Origin: Blastomyces gilchristii SLH14081
Taxonomy: Eukaryota > Ascomycota > Eurotiomycetes > Onygenales > Ajellomycetaceae
Reading direction: 5' to 3'
DNA: 64,000 nt
Assembly (NCBI RefSeq): GCF_000003855.2
Contig: NW_003101675.1
Coordinates: forward strand, 904,096-968,095
Each line of letters starts with the position of its first letter. The first letter of the stretch is position 1. The notes under the pieces were generated by a model. The model was not told where the DNA came from. It saw nothing but the letters and a program-made list of their open reading frames with translations, and searched no databases. The translations under genes and the position numbers were made by a program. Positions 1 to 12,547 of this stretch are shown here, piece by piece.

Positions 1-3000
1 CTTGAGGGGAAACCCCCTTATTACAAATTCCAGCCTATGCAGGCCTTATTTCGTATAGTTAATGATGACCATCCTCCCTTACCCCAGGGAGCATCACCTG
101 TCAGCTTTCCCCCCCGTGTTCAACACTCGTGTGATAATTTACGAAGACTAACCGCCAAGGCAGGCTGTGAGAGATTTTCTCATGCAATGTTTCCAAAAAG
201 ACCCGAACCTTCGAGTGACCGCCCGAAAACTTCTGAAACACCCCTGGATAGTCAATGCCAGAAGATCTGATTCCGTCGTCACTACAAAATCCACCGAGTA
301 TGAAGAAGCTGTCAAGAGCGTGCAGGAATGGAACGAGGCCCTGCGTTCACCAGACGCCAACTCCGCGCGGAAACCCTTACGACCAGGCTACATGAGCCCA
401 GGACCTGGACCGGGACAGAAGGACTTTGCGCTTCCGCTTGTTATACCATCCAGAGATTTACTTGCAGGATCGGGGTCAGGGCCAGGTAACTCCAGAGATG
501 CCGCCGAACGGTTTCGGTCACCCAACGGCGGCGACGCCGATGATAACTGGGATGATGATTTCGCATCCGCGATATCCCCAAGCGCACTTCGATTGCCGCA
601 CTTGAAGCCACATGACAACTTTGGTGGGATGCTATCGCCCGAGAAGCTAAAAGCATTTGCTTCTTTTGAGAGCGTGGCTGAACTCGGAAATATAGGTAGT
701 CATAGTGACCCCGCCGCCGGCGATGACGAGGATAATACGACTGTGAACCGTTCCTTTGATCACAACGACACAGACCCGCTGCAAACCATCCGTCCGTTTG
801 TCATCCCCCAGCCGGTCCCGGACGACGAAAGTGGTAGTGTCGGGAACAGCAGCCCACCCAAACACCCAAGGCGACCACGGCAGCGGAAATTTTCTATCCC
901 TCCTATTAAAACCGGCAGCGCCATAGTCACCCCCAGATCCAATATCGCTACTAAACCGGCCCGACCCGCTGCGTTCTACAAGGAGAGCTCCGTCGAGGAT
1001 TATTCAGATCTCATCGCCGCGAATGATGCTGTTCTTGAAAAGAAATTGCGTGCTATTCAGGTATGCATCCTACTGTCCCTTTTACGGATATTTATTTTTC
1101 GCAATGCTTGTAGTATAGATCAAAAGGTTAACTGCGTCAGGGCGTTGGCAATGACACGAACAAATCTGATGCCATCGGTATAACCGACTCCGCAATGTTA
1201 GAACAAAGGACTGCCGGTGACGATGACTTGGGCCATTCCCCGCAACGATCACGCCGCGCACGTAGACGGCCTCCAATTAGCCGCTCTCGTTCATCCATCG
1301 AAATAGAGAAGTTCGCGGAAGATGAGGATGACGAAGACTTCTCTGACATCCTCGGCAATGAGGAGGATACGTTTGTCAACGCGGAAAGTGATGACGGTAA
1401 TGCTTCGGACCGGAGTACACTCATGCTCAATTCGAAACTATCGTGTAATTCTTGGTTAGGGGATGTGGATGATGAGGACGACCCATTTGCCCAGCTTGAG
1501 GAGGGATTGGATGAGATGGATCTGGAGGCAAATATCGCTCGTGATAAGTATGCGCGTTTGCGGAATCAGGTGGAAGGCCTTGTTAGTTCGTTGAAGACAT
1601 CGCAGGAAGATGATGTGCTGGCGGATATATCGGAGCAGTTGGTGAGTTTTCTTTTCACTCTCTTTCTTGTTTCCCCCTGCCCTCTCTATATTATATTGCC
1701 TTAACTCCTCCAATATCTGAGAGGATTAACTAATAATATTATTTTTCTACAGATGATTTTATATGCCGATTTGCCAGAGACGAAGAGTGTTATTATCAGC
1801 GCCCATGGCATGCTTCCTATCTTAGAAATTCTCGAAAATTGTCGGAGACGGGACGTGATTTCCAATCTTTTAAAGATTGTTAATGCGGTAAGTTATTTTC
1901 ATTCGTAAACACGATCCTTAGAATCCGTCCTTTTCGAAACTTATTAGAATTCTCTTCTTTCGAATTAGATCATATTCGACGATTACGAAGTCCAAGAAAA
2001 CCTCTGTTTCGTTGGCGGGATTCCCATAATCAACAAATTCGCATCGAAGAAATACCCGCGAGAAATTCGTCTTGAGGCCGCAGCCTTCGTCCAACAAATG
2101 TATCAGACGTCCACGTTGACATTACAAATGTTCGTTAGTGCGGGTGGGTTGAATGTTCTTGTCGAATTTCTCGAGGATGATTATGAAGATGAGCGGGACC
2201 TCGTTTTAATAGGGGTTAATGGGATATGGAGTGTTTTTGAATTACAGGTAAAAACTATATTCGCATGGGTTCCTTCGCTCACCCACTCGTGCTGCAATTG
2301 CTCCAGCAGCTTTTGGAGCTTTTACCGTTAACATTCTTTTGGCGTAAATGCAGGGATCGACGCCGAAAAATGACTTCTGCCGCATCTTATCGAGAAATTC
2401 AGTTTTGGACCCGCTATCCCTAGTTCTAAGTAGAGTTCTGGATGAAGAAGGAGAGCTTGCTGAACTTTGTGAGGGCCGGATTGCCAATATATTTTTCATA
2501 TTTTCCCAGGCTGAAAGCCATGTCAAGGAAATGGTCGCTGAAAGGACCGTTTTGCATAGTATGTCAAGTCGAACTTCAGAGGTATCCTTTCTTTCGTGCC
2601 TAACTAACAAGTACTTTAGGGGTTCTCAAGGAGCTGAAAAGGATGACTCCCGTCCACCAAATAACGATGCTAAAATTTATCAAAAACCTATCCATGCTGT
2701 CCACGACCCTGGAATGCCTTCAAAACTCTAATGCAATTGATGTTCTTACAGAGCTACTGAGATCGACCATGAAGGGACCACACTTCCGAGAAGTGTCTAA
2801 TCAAATTCTGAACACAATCTATAACATGTGCAGGTTAAGCAAACCGCGCCAGGAGGATGCTGCTTTGAATGGCATCATACCGCTCCTGCAGAAAATCGTC
2901 AAGACGGAGCGGCCATTGAAGGAATTTGCTCTGCCTATTCTTTGCGATATGGCACATTCTGGGAAAGTCGGTCGTCGAGAGCTGTGGCGCAATAAAGGCC

Positions 3001-4095
3001 TTTCGTTCTACGTATCGTTACTTTCGGATCCGTATTGGCAGGTTACTGCTCTCGACGCAATATTTACATGGTATTCCTCCCCTTGTTGCTACCTATGCAT
3101 AGTAAAAAAAATTCCGTTGGCGCTTTTTGGGTTCCAGGTTAACGAAGTACAACTTTAGGCTGCAAGAGGAAACTGCCAAAGTCGAAGAACATCTCCTAGA
3201 CGATCGAAATGGACCTCCTCCTTTCGTCGAGGCTATTATTCGTTGCCTGACGATATCCAAAGCAAATGCTTTCGAAAACCTTCTCGAACCCCTCCAGAAG
3301 TTATTACGGCTTAGTCCACCTATCGCATCGACCTTAGCCCGGCCAGATATGTTCAGCCGCATTGGGCAAAAGCTACACCACACTAAACCCGCCGTGCGGG
3401 TGAATCTACTACGTATCCTCTCCACCATCTGTGACTCAACGGATGAACACGGCAGCCTTCTAAGCCGCTACGGCCTCCTCGACGCAATCCGCGAACTACA
3501 AAAGGATTCCCGTGTCCTAGTCCGCGAACTAGCAGTCCAGCTAATAAAATCAAGCGAAGAGAGCGATGCAGCGCTTCTTGGTTCTGCTGCGGTCAAACGC
3601 CGCACAACCCTAAGACGACAAAGTACCTCGACAACCCCTCCCTCCTTAATGTCTAGTCATTCAATGCCCACCACGCCGCAAGTCGGCCGGTCTAGCGGGT
3701 CGAAGTTATTGTATGAGGGTAGGGACACGCCGCGCCGTCGCGAGAATGGGATCAACGGTGTCAGCCTAGGCCTGAGGCCTGGCAGTCGGGATGGGAGGAC
3801 TGCAGCTGGAGCCGCTACCGCGGGTGTCGGAGCGGCTTCTACCGGTGGTGGTGGTGGCGGTGGGACCGGCGGGGCAGCAAGCGGAGGGGTGAAAGCACGT
3901 CTTCCACGCGCCATGACTCAACTTCGGCCATCATCCTCGTCACCTTCGTCTCAGCAGTCGCCGGTATCATCATTGGGGACGTCGCCGCAGTTAAGTGAGG
4001 ATATGCGGACGCCGACGTCATCGACGAGACCGCCGTCTTCGATTGTTAATGCTCGAAGGCGGAGGACGAATACCGGAGGTTCGGGATGGACGTGA
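1..4095 (+). CDS. sepH: SepH/Cdc7-type septation initiation protein kinase, 3' part (5' end outside window)
   Basis: Spliced from eight exons: 1-99, 164-1060, 1141-1641, 1753-1887, 1969-2247, 2354-2558, 2620-3070 and 3159-4095, giving 1167 codons before the TGA. The first exons carry the end of a Ser/Thr kinase domain ([11 protein letters not shown], then LLKHPWI, the usual subdomain XI). A long acidic, Ser/Pro-rich linker follows, with a [18 protein letters not shown] acidic stretch. From about 1.5 kb to 3.6 kb comes a helical region of armadillo-like repeats ([19 protein letters not shown] and similar). The tail is Ser/Thr/Gly-rich, with a run of Gly. A kinase followed by ARM-like repeats is the architecture of SepH (Aspergillus) and Cdc7 (fission yeast), the kinase of the septation initiation network that triggers septum formation. 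The catalytic lysine and activation loop lie outside the window. All splice phases agree. Confidence 0.9.
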
Positions 4096-5251
4096 AAAGT
4101 ACGGGGTCGAACCTTTACTAGATGGCGAGTTGATGGCATTGACTTTTTATTTCTTTGCTTTTTCCTCGCTGTGATTTTCCAATACTTTATCTACCCCCTT
4201 GTCCATTTCTTTGAACTCTATTTCAAAGAGAACGGGGTTTCTCTTCATAACGGACGTCAGGGTAGTGTGTATTATTTTTCTCCTTTTTGTTTTTTGATAT
4301 GTACGTGGTGGCGGGTACTAGAGAGAAAAGGGGATAGGTTTTTTTTTTGTCTCTGTCATACTCTCAAGCTTTCCACTCACGTACTTTGCATTGGCTACAC
4401 TTACACACAACATATATTATTGCATAGCATAGGCGCACTGCATTGGGCATAGCTATTCGACGATAGTCAAATCATTGAACGTGTTTCCATTTTCATTTCA
4501 TTTCTTTTTCCAAAATACATTTCCTCTGTTCAGCTTCTTATCCTGTCATATTTTACTTCCCCTCTCCCGCCCCCCGCCGCACCGCTCTGTTTCAAGGGTG
4601 GAAAGTACCAGGTTGCGCGTTCGGATCGGATTCTGCTCTCTTGCCTCTTGAAAGAGAAGCAGATTCCAACAATATGAAGACCTTTTCTCTTTCTATTGAT
4701 TTGCCTCTGATTTCTACAGCTTCATCACCCTCTTAACTAACTTACCCCTGAATAGTAAAGTAGGAGCCCGACTCCGACTTCTTTCTACTCGACCCGTTTG
4801 CATATATATATTTGGCAATAATGAGCAAGATATCCTCCCTCTTGGTTTCTTCTTTTTGTTAATTTTATTTGAAATTACATATTATTGTTGACGTTGCAAA
4901 AATCCCTAAAAGTTCTTGTTCCCTTTCTGCTCGCTCCGGATGCCAAGAAAGCTGGGGGTTCAATTAAGGTTATGCCACGTGATGTAATCCCTGCAAGGAA
5001 AAAAAACTTTCTCCGCCGATCAAAACTGGTGAAGTCAGATAATTCAAGCTCTCACACCTTTACGACAAAGAAAGATTCAAGCCACCAGCCAACAATAAGA
5101 GCGGGCTCGAAAATTGAGATGACCCAATTGACAAGGAGGAGGATTCTCGTTTTTTCAATTCATTATTCATTTAGATTTATCATGGTAGTTTGAATTAGGT
5201 TTGCTCTCCTCCGCTCTACGGCGTACATCTACGCTCATTAAGCCCCTCGCC
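4096..5251. other. Intergenic: sepH 3' region and promoter of the ABC1-kinase gene
   Basis: No gene is supported here. The left part is T-rich and pyrimidine-rich and fits a 3' untranslated region. An open frame at 4885-5193 begins with TTG and has no recognisable domain, so it is not called. The right 300 bp should hold the promoter and leader of the downstream gene. Confidence 0.6.
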
Positions 5252-7397
5252 ATGCGACCCCCAATCCGAATTACAATTCCACTCCCGCCCTCCTGCAGTG
5301 GTCCCGTATCATTATCGTTCCCGTTTTCCTCCGTACCATCCAATTCGCTACTCTCAAAATGGATATGTCACCAATGCCTGCAGCAACGGCACGGACGTGT
5401 GCCGAGACGACAGATCTCCCGCTTTCTTTCACGTGTATATTCAACGACGATACCACAGTTTCAAAGAATTAATATTAATAGGGGGGATAATAATAACAGT
5501 AAAAGGCGGCCTAGAAGAGCGTTGCAATATGCCGCGGCAGGCGGCACGGTTGGGGCGGCGTTATTTGCTTTTTCGGACGATTTGAAGCATGTATATTCGG
5601 CGGCGGAAAGGACGGGGAGGGTTACTGCGGCGTTAGTCATTTGTATTAACGAGTAAGTGGGATATCTGCTTTATTCTGGGTTTTCGTGGGTTGGGGTTTT
5701 CCGTTTGCATTTTGCTGGGATTTATAATGGATCGTGGTGGAGGGGAGGTGAGAAGCAGGGGTTGTTTCTCGAGCAAATAATGTGAATTAACCTATTTCGC
5801 CTTCATATAGCTATCGGAAGACCCTAAACCGACATTCGGACTCCGAAGAAGAAAAAGCGGAGTGGCTGAAAGCCTGCCACAAGCGCTGCGCGGAGCGAAC
5901 CTTGCGCGTGCTGGAGAAGAATGGATCAATATTCATCAAGCTGGGACAACACCTGAGTAGCATGGGTTACCTTCTACCGCTGGAATGGACCACAACATTT
6001 GTCCCGCTACAAGATAAATGCCCCGTCTCTTCGTTCGAGTCAATTGAGGAGATGTTCGTCAAGGATACTGGACACACGATCGACGAGCTTTTCTCAAGTT
6101 TTGATAGGGTACCTATCGGGGCTGCTTCTCTGGCGCAGGTCCATGTTGGGGTGCTAAAGGAAACAGGTCAAAAAGTTGCGGTGAAGGTGCAGCATCCTGC
6201 GTTGGCCGAATGGGTTCCGCTGGATCTTGCATTAACCCGGTTTACATTTTTGATGCTGAAGAAGTTCTTCCCTGAATATGATCTTGAGTGGTTGTCGAGT
6301 GAGATGGAGTTTTCTTTACCGCAGGAGTTGGATTTTAGAATGGAAGGGGAGAATGCGAAGAGAGCCCGCGAATATTTTCGGAAGAAGGCAATTGCTGTTG
6401 CACCTTTGGTTATTCCTGAAGGTGAGTAAGGGGTCATGCATTTGAGAGAAATATTTCGTACAGTTTGGTTACTAACTTCACAAATCCAGTGATGTGGGCG
6501 CAGAAGCGAATTCTGGTCATGGAATTTATTTCAGGCCGTCGACCTGACGACCTCGAATATTTGGATTCCAACAAAATTGACAGGGACGAGGTTTCCGCCG
6601 CCCTGGCGCACATATTCAATGAGATGATTTTCGGAGACGGCGCCCCTCTCCACTGTGACCCTCATGGCGGGAACATCGCGGTCAGGAAGAACGATTCAAG
6701 ACGGAAGCCCAACTTCGATATCATTCTCTATGACCATGGTCTATATCGTGACATCCCCACGGAACTGCGGCGCAATTACGCAAAGCTATGGCTTGCTGTT
6801 ATTGATTCAAATGAAGCGGAAATGCGCAAGTATTCGTACAAGGTTGCCGGAGTCACAGATGACCAATTCCCACTTTTCGCCAGCGCAATCACAGGCAGGG
6901 ATTATACCGTCCTGTCGAAAAAGGCGGTTGTATCCTCCCGCTCTGCGGAGGAGAAGGAAGCGATATCGAGTGCGTTGGGAGACGGATTGCTTCAGGAGCT
7001 GGTCCAAATGCTTGGGAAGGTTCCCCGAATCATCCTTTTGATTCTTAAGACCAACGACCTAAGTAAGTCCCTTCTGCTCAATGATACCTCGCAAAATAGC
7101 ACCTAATTGCTAACCAAGCCCCTTTTTTTTCTTCTCACCAATCCAGCCCGCAGTCTTGACGAAAACCTTCACACCCGCCACGGGCCGCTACGCACGTTCT
7201 TAATTCTCGCAAAATATGCAACCTGCACTGTCTTCGAGGAGCAAATGGAAGTCATTCGCCAGCGCGGTAGCATCCTATGGCCGCGAAACTTCGTCCAGTT
7301 CGTCCAGGCCTGGGCCAGCTATATTCGAGTCGAGATTAAATTGGAGTTATATGAACATTGGCTCTCGTTTAGGGGCCGGCTAGGCTTGCATAACTGA
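5252..7397 (+). CDS. Mitochondrial ABC1/ADCK1-like atypical kinase (Mcp2-like)
   Basis: Four exons (5252-5652, 5811-6421, 6490-7062, 7147-7397) give 611 residues. The first ATG of the open frame was chosen. The N-terminus is rich in Arg/Ser and lacks acids (presequence-like), with a hydrophobic stretch near residues 108-122. ABC1-family motifs are present in order: the KxGQ motif (IKLGQ, about residue 177), the Ala-rich loop (GAASLAQVH), the lysine of VAVKVQHP (about 258), HCDPHGGN (about 392-399), and DHG in place of the usual kinase DFG (about 419). The family belongs to the Coq8/ADCK group of mitochondrial atypical kinases/ATPases. The DHG and the short C-terminus resemble the ADCK1/Mcp2 branch more than Coq8 itself, and yeast Mcp2 is linked to mitochondrial lipid homeostasis. 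Substrate unknown. It lies near two other mitochondrial genes. Confidence 0.9.
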
Positions 7398-8449
7398 TTG
7401 ATTCGATAATATCCGTGGTCTCGAATCAACGAAGGTAAAGATTACCTCTCTATCTATACTGGGGCCTGACATTTCTTTCCCTTCTCTTTTCTTACCTAGC
7501 CAGTGACCTTTGTTTTCGTCACCCTCCACATTTTTCCATACTTTTTCTGAACCAGCATTAGCGAAAGGCCTCTTTCTTCTTTTGGGCTGATTGTACCAAA
7601 TTATATGCATTTTCTGTGCAACCTCGTATATTTACCTATTTTTGTTATATCTAGATATATAGACTTCTATATAGACAGGAGGATTTATTGGTTGTTAGCG
7701 ATTTTGCGTAGGATTTCTACTTAAATTAATGTAAATTACTATATTCAAAGCCAAAAAGTACAGTTCATCTTTCCCTAGAGAAAGATTAGCCTCCACCAAA
7801 AGTGATTAAAAACTCCTTTGATCCCCCGAATCTCACGTGACTGGGAAGATCCGCAAAAAGTAGATATCGGGAACAAGGTGTATGTATGTATCCATGAATG
7901 TATATTTCGAAAAAATATTAATAGAGGCCAACATTTAGTGAGTCTTTTCTGTCTTTATTATTGTCTTTCAAAAGTCACTTATAACCACTAGTTATTCTGG
8001 GGGTCTGCGAAACCTGCAAATCAGTAAGCAGCCAATGACACAACATTCTCGATAACATTCTGATTGATTCGAAAAGCCGGCATATAGGCGGGAGGAGGAG
8101 GAGGAGCTCTTCCATGCTTTGTACAGAAGGAAAAGTAGCGTAAATTGAAGACGCCTGATATTTTCGATCCTTACCTAGCGTACACAGACTTAATAGGAAA
8201 AACGGGCTTCTGCACAGACAAGCATGACGGCAGACAAGAAACAATCACTGGGCAAGAGGCTATCCGCAAAAAATCCCAGGGTAAGCTTTATCAACATGCC
8301 TTAGGCCGCAGGTTTTTTGAAAAGAGGGAGCAGAAAATAAAAGCAACACAATTCATTCTGTCGTTTATTTTTATTTTTCATTTTTCGTCCTTCCCCAAAC
8401 CCCCTCTCTAAAAGTTCTACGTTACCCATCACTCTCTCTCCCGCAAGAT
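7398..8449. other. Intergenic, AT-rich
   Basis: 3' region of the ABC1-kinase gene followed by AT-rich DNA. A short GGAGGAGGAGGAGGAG run lies near 8090-8106. Open frames here (7975-8244 -, 8145-8411 +) show no domain, composition or splice signals suggesting coding. Confidence 0.55.
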
Positions 8450-8458
8450 GTATATAAA
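8450..8458 (+). promoter_or_regulatory. TATA-like box before a short ORF
   Basis: The sequence TATATAAAA lies about 90 bases before the ATG at 8550. It overlaps the upstream in-frame ATG at 8448, so a transcript started from this box would begin after 8448 and leave 8550 as the first usable ATG. The placement is seen; function is inferred. Confidence 0.35.
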
Positions 8459-8549
8459 AAGGATCGCCAAATACCCTCTCATTCTCCCTCTTGCCTACTC
8501 TTCCATTTATCTCCATACTTACGTCGTACAACAGTCAATACACGTCCCG

Positions 8550-8687
8550 ATGGCCGCATTCGCCATGGCCCTTGTCCTGGGTGCATACTGCATCACTAGC
8601 ATACGCGGCGCACGCCGTAACGCAAGATATTCATCCTTAACGCCCTCTATCTCCGGCGGGTCAGAGGGGACGGAGGGGAGCGGTTAA
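8550..8687 (+). CDS. Possible small membrane peptide, unknown function
   Basis: A 45-residue open frame from ATG 8550 to TAA 8685-8687. An in-frame ATG at 8448 would extend it to 79 residues, but that ATG sits in a TATA-like sequence, so the short form is preferred. The first 16 or so residues are strongly hydrophobic (MAAFAMALVLGAYCITS). An Arg-rich turn (RGARRNAR) and a Ser/Gly-rich tail follow. This is a one-segment membrane peptide pattern with a positive flank. I do not recognise a family. A TGTTGAA tandem repeat starts right after the stop. It could be a chance ORF. Confidence 0.3.
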   Translation: MAAFAMALVLGAYCITSIRGARRNARYSSLTPSISGGSEGTEGSG

Positions 8688-8714
8688 TGTTGAATGTTGA
8701 ATGTTGAATGTTGA
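8687..8714. repeat. Tandem 7-bp repeat (TGTTGAA)
   Basis: About four copies of a 7-bp unit (AATGTTG) lie directly after the stop of the small ORF. Confidence 0.9.
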
Positions 8715-10450
8715 TGTAGAGATTAAGATGTGGGAGCTGAGTGTTTGAGGAGCTGTGTTTTTCTCGGGGTTCTGCCTTTCTTGTCTTGTGTTGGTTATTT
8801 TATTTTTATTTTATTTGTTTTTAGCATATAACTGCAATCCTGTCAGTGGGAGTTGGGAGAGGAAAAGACACTGCTTTGATACTTCTATGTGTACCTAAAG
8901 GTTCTGGTGCGTTTAGAATATGTTCCAAGGGCATTGGAGGCGCTGTTTTCAGATTTTTATTTTTATTTCCGAAAAGGGGGTTAACTATGTAATGTCCACG
9001 GGTATTGCTGTGGGGCGTGGTTGGCTTCTTACACCAACATGAGAATAGCAAAATACTACGTAATCTGGAGAATTACGATAATCCGGGTTTCATAGATGTG
9101 CCTAACCTCGTATGTACATGTACATGGAAATCAATATGAAGCCTGTTTACGACTCGATCCAATCAAATCGCCAATCAAGCACAGTTATGCTCGTTGTCCT
9201 CTATCTACAGCGTATCATGATGGTATGACGATGGCGTAGCTCCTGGCCTGGCCCCATCGCCAAAACATAAGGAAAAGCGAACGGACAAGGAAATGAAAAA
9301 AAGAACTCTTTCTAAGGGTGTTCAAGACCCAGTAGAAGTAGAAATTTGGCTGGTATTCGCAAGATCGAAATCTGCTGGAGAAATGTTTTACATGGAGAAA
9401 TGTGTCTGCAAGTATAATTGCAATAATGAATAATATACAGGGTAAAAATAAATAAATTAAAAAATCAAAAGAAATAAATCGCGCTACCACGCAGAAATAT
9501 AAACCATCACGCTCATGGGGATGGAAGAACTGTACGTTAGCGGTAGATGAAGCAGTAGCAAAAGATCCGAGGACCAAAACTCGAAATCCACCCGACCACC
9601 CAAGAAAAGAATATGAGAAAACATACCATGAGAAGGGGCACGAAGTAACACCATGCAACTAAAAGCGAGAGTACTATAAGATAGCAAACAAAATCAACCC
9701 CTGACCCAGTAGACGTTGACCACGGAGCGGAGAAAATGGAAGGCAACGCAAATGTGATCGTCGAAATAAATGGAAACGAAGTGAGATGAGTTCCCTTCCC
9801 CAACAGAGTTAAACTTCTAGATATTTTGCGCATGTTTTCCCCACGCCCAAATCCGGGATATTTTTGTTAGACAAACAAAAAGGTAACGTGTGTGAGAGAG
9901 ACGGTGAGGTTGAAACAAAGTGAGAACGCCAGAAAATGCCATAAGATGTTCGTCTGTATATGTTGTGTGTTGTTTCGCGCTCCAATTCGAAATGGATAGT
10001 CGCAGCATTAGTCAACTAGTGTGACATAATGCGGGGGTTGCAAAAACAGTGCGACAGAAAGATGTGAGGAAAGGAAGGCGGAAGGGATATGGTAGCTGGT
10101 GGGGCTTACTCTGAACCCGAGTACGCAAAAATTAAATAAGAGTACGTATGAATATATACATATGTACCACTGGAGGAGGTAGGAAGGAAAGTGACAGGTG
10201 GATAGTAAATTAGTCCAGGATGGCAATGTGGGTCGAGGTAGATGGGTATTGGTACATGTGAAAATGTCGTGGGAGACTCGGAGAAGGAACGAATTGAGAG
10301 CACTGGGCGCGTTATCATTTTTCTAATCCGTTTTTTCTCAAAAATTCATTACAAGTACTTTGTGAGCGGCTGTGCGTGGTCTATAAAAGTCGCAATGCCG
10401 TTTTTAATGGTCCGGACGGCCGTCTGATGGAAAAAGCAATCTTCAAGTTT
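8715..10450. other. Long intergenic region 3' of the carrier gene
   Basis: Several reverse-strand open frames occur (for example 9215-9658, 147 codons). Their starts are TTG or otherwise unsupported, and they read low-complexity, A/G-rich plus-strand DNA as Phe/Ser/Leu-rich protein. No family is recognisable. Part of the region is probably the 3' untranslated region of the YIA6-like gene that ends at 10451. Nothing else is supported. Confidence 0.5.
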
Positions 10451-11776
10451 TCAATATGGGGATGAGTCATCCTCGCTCATAATTAGGATTTGTTCGCCTT
10501 CGTGTTGCATCCAGTGGATAATATTTCGGAGATATTCGTAAGTGAGCATCGTCGTCATAGCCGCCGGCACTGCACGGAACAAATTTGTTCCAATCCCAGC
10601 GTAGAATGCCCGCCAGCCCTCCTCCATCAAAATCGTTTGGCATGTGCGAATCACGCCACGATATCGGGGACGGTTGCGCATCCCATCCGAGGATGAGGCC
10701 CCAGCACCTGTCCCTGGCGGCCGACCGTGATCCTGTGGCTGCTCAAGCCCGCCTCGAAAAGCGATGCCTTCTGTCGAAAAGGCGGGGGAGGATCTTTGTT
10801 GTGTTTGCAGTCGGGTTCTAAGGACTTCGTGTGGGTATGTTGCTGTGCTGGCGCATAGTTTACTGAGAAAAGTGGCTGCAGTTATGCCCGACCAGTGTGG
10901 GTTTCCAGCGTCTGGGTGTTCACCGATTCCAAATCCGGTGAAGGCCATTTTGAAATATTCATATAGTGGGAACTGAATGGCGACATGTGAAAGGCCGAGG
11001 AGTGCAGGAGTGAGGCCGGAGTAAAAGGCACGGATGCCTTCACTCGCATACATCTTGCGTGCTGCATCCAAGGTATTCTTGTAGTACCATGGGGCTTGGT
11101 AGCCGTTGCTGGCGGGTCGAAAGCTCTGTGACATGAGTCTCGTCTTGATAACCCATATTGGGTTTGTTGCTATTGTCGAGCAAGCACCTGCTGTGAGAGA
11201 TGCATATCCCCGTGCTAACCACCAGTTATCTACAAGTAGGCGTAGTCAGCAAGTTGACCAAAAGTATAGATAGATAGGAGAAGTGAATCAGAACAGACCT
11301 GTCTTTTTGGCGAAATATTGCCGGGATCTATCGTAGACCGTTAGATAGACAGCCCAGGTGGGAAGATAGCCCAACAGCATCGGCCCCAGTCCTCTATATA
11401 GCCCTCGAATACCTTCGTCTCGCCATATCATCTTCCCCGTCCCGACCATCCCACGATACAGTGTTCCGGATTCGACCAGTTTGCCATTTCGACGCAGTTG
11501 AAACCCCCCTTGCGCTTGTAGTTTTGTCTTTATCACATCCAGCGGGCACGTCACGATGCCCGAAGCAACGCCCGCACTAGCTCCGCAGAAAGGTGTAATG
11601 TACGCCTGAGGTACCCGTGTGGAATATACCTGGAGGCTCCTCAGGGCAGACGACCCTTGTGGAGGAGTGGCCCCGGCGTGTAATGTAGGCGTTGTCGATT
11701 GATTCTCTGCTGAGATCCCTTGCTGCGACGGAGAGCCGCCAAGAGTCTTTGGCGAGCTGGTGCGGCCCAGAGACAT
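10451..11776 (-). CDS. YIA6: Mitochondrial NAD+ carrier, YIA6/NDT1-like (SLC25 family)
   Basis: Two exons on the minus strand (11776-11299 and 11229-10451, intron with GTCTGT donor) give 418 residues. The three SLC25 repeats are visible by their PxD/ExxK/R signatures: CPLDVIKTKLQ in repeat 1, NPIWVIKTRLM in repeat 2 and YPHEVLRTRLQ in repeat 3. The Trp in the second signature (IWVIKTR) is typical of the NAD+/folate/pyrimidine-nucleotide branch, and the flanking sequence (NWWLARGYASL, LPTWAVYLTVYD) fits the Yia6/Yea6 NAD+ importers. Repeat 3 carries a Gly/Ser/Pro-rich loop of about 40 residues after RTRLQTQQRSS. The role is import of NAD+ across the inner mitochondrial membrane. It is divergent from QCR7. 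Confidence 0.9.
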
Positions 11777-12547
11777 AATGAATGTCTATAGACAAGGAAG
11801 GGTACGGGATCTCAAATTCTTAACGGTCACCGCCACAGCATGGGACAAAGGGATTACGTCGTTGCGGGACGAGCGCTGCTTCTTGCGAGTTTTGAATCCG
11901 GAAATTATCCACCTGGTTATATTTTTGGAGAATTCACTATGTAGTATGTATCTGGTTAATATTGACGTAATTAAATATCTCCAAACCCTCCGGTTTATCA
12001 GACCGGTACTGATGGAATCCTTTTTGGCGTGGATATAGCCTGTTCAACCGCAGCACCTGTGGTGTTCGTTACGCTCACACAGCTCCCAACAGGAGCGGCG
12101 CAACTTAGCGATCGACCATACCCCTACCACAGATGAGAGGAGAGCACAGGTAGGAGGGAACGGGCCCAGCGGCGGCGACTCAAAGTGATGATAAGAGCGT
12201 AAGCTGGAGACAGTCGAAGTGAGCGCAAATAGACAGCAGCAATGGTGTAGAGAGGAGTTGTAAAAGGGAAAAAGCAAGGAAGAGAAGTTGTCAGCGTCTG
12301 GATGATGTCCCCTCCCACACCCGTCGTCGCCGCCGTTGATATTCTCGCTCGCTCTCGGAAGCGGCTCCGGTCACGGGACCGCCGCCAGCTGCCCGTTTTC
12401 CCACAGCTGCCCGATTACTCAGCCGTGCTGGAACCTCATCTTCCATCACAATCGCATCCAAACAGCAGAACTGTCACTTGCCCACGCCGCCCATTGCGCT
12501 ACTCAGAAACCGATAATACGCTTGTCGACTGCCCGTCCCTGCTATAC
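11777..12547. promoter_or_regulatory. Shared upstream region of YIA6-like and QCR7 genes
   Basis: About 770 bp between the two divergent start codons. No core promoter motif stands out. The right part has in-frame ATGs upstream of QCR7 (12302, 12305), but the peptide they would add is low-complexity and has no counterpart in QCR7 proteins, so it is treated as leader. Coordinated expression of the two mitochondrial genes is possible but unproven. Confidence 0.5.

Noticed and set aside
9215..9833. Overlapping reverse-strand ORFs up to 147 codons
   Set aside because: Non-ATG starts, Phe/Ser/Leu-rich reading of purine-rich DNA, no splice signals or domains.
12302..12547. N-terminal extension of QCR7 from in-frame upstream ATGs
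   Set aside because: The added sequence is low-complexity, and QCR7 proteins start close to MSAPSL without a presequence.
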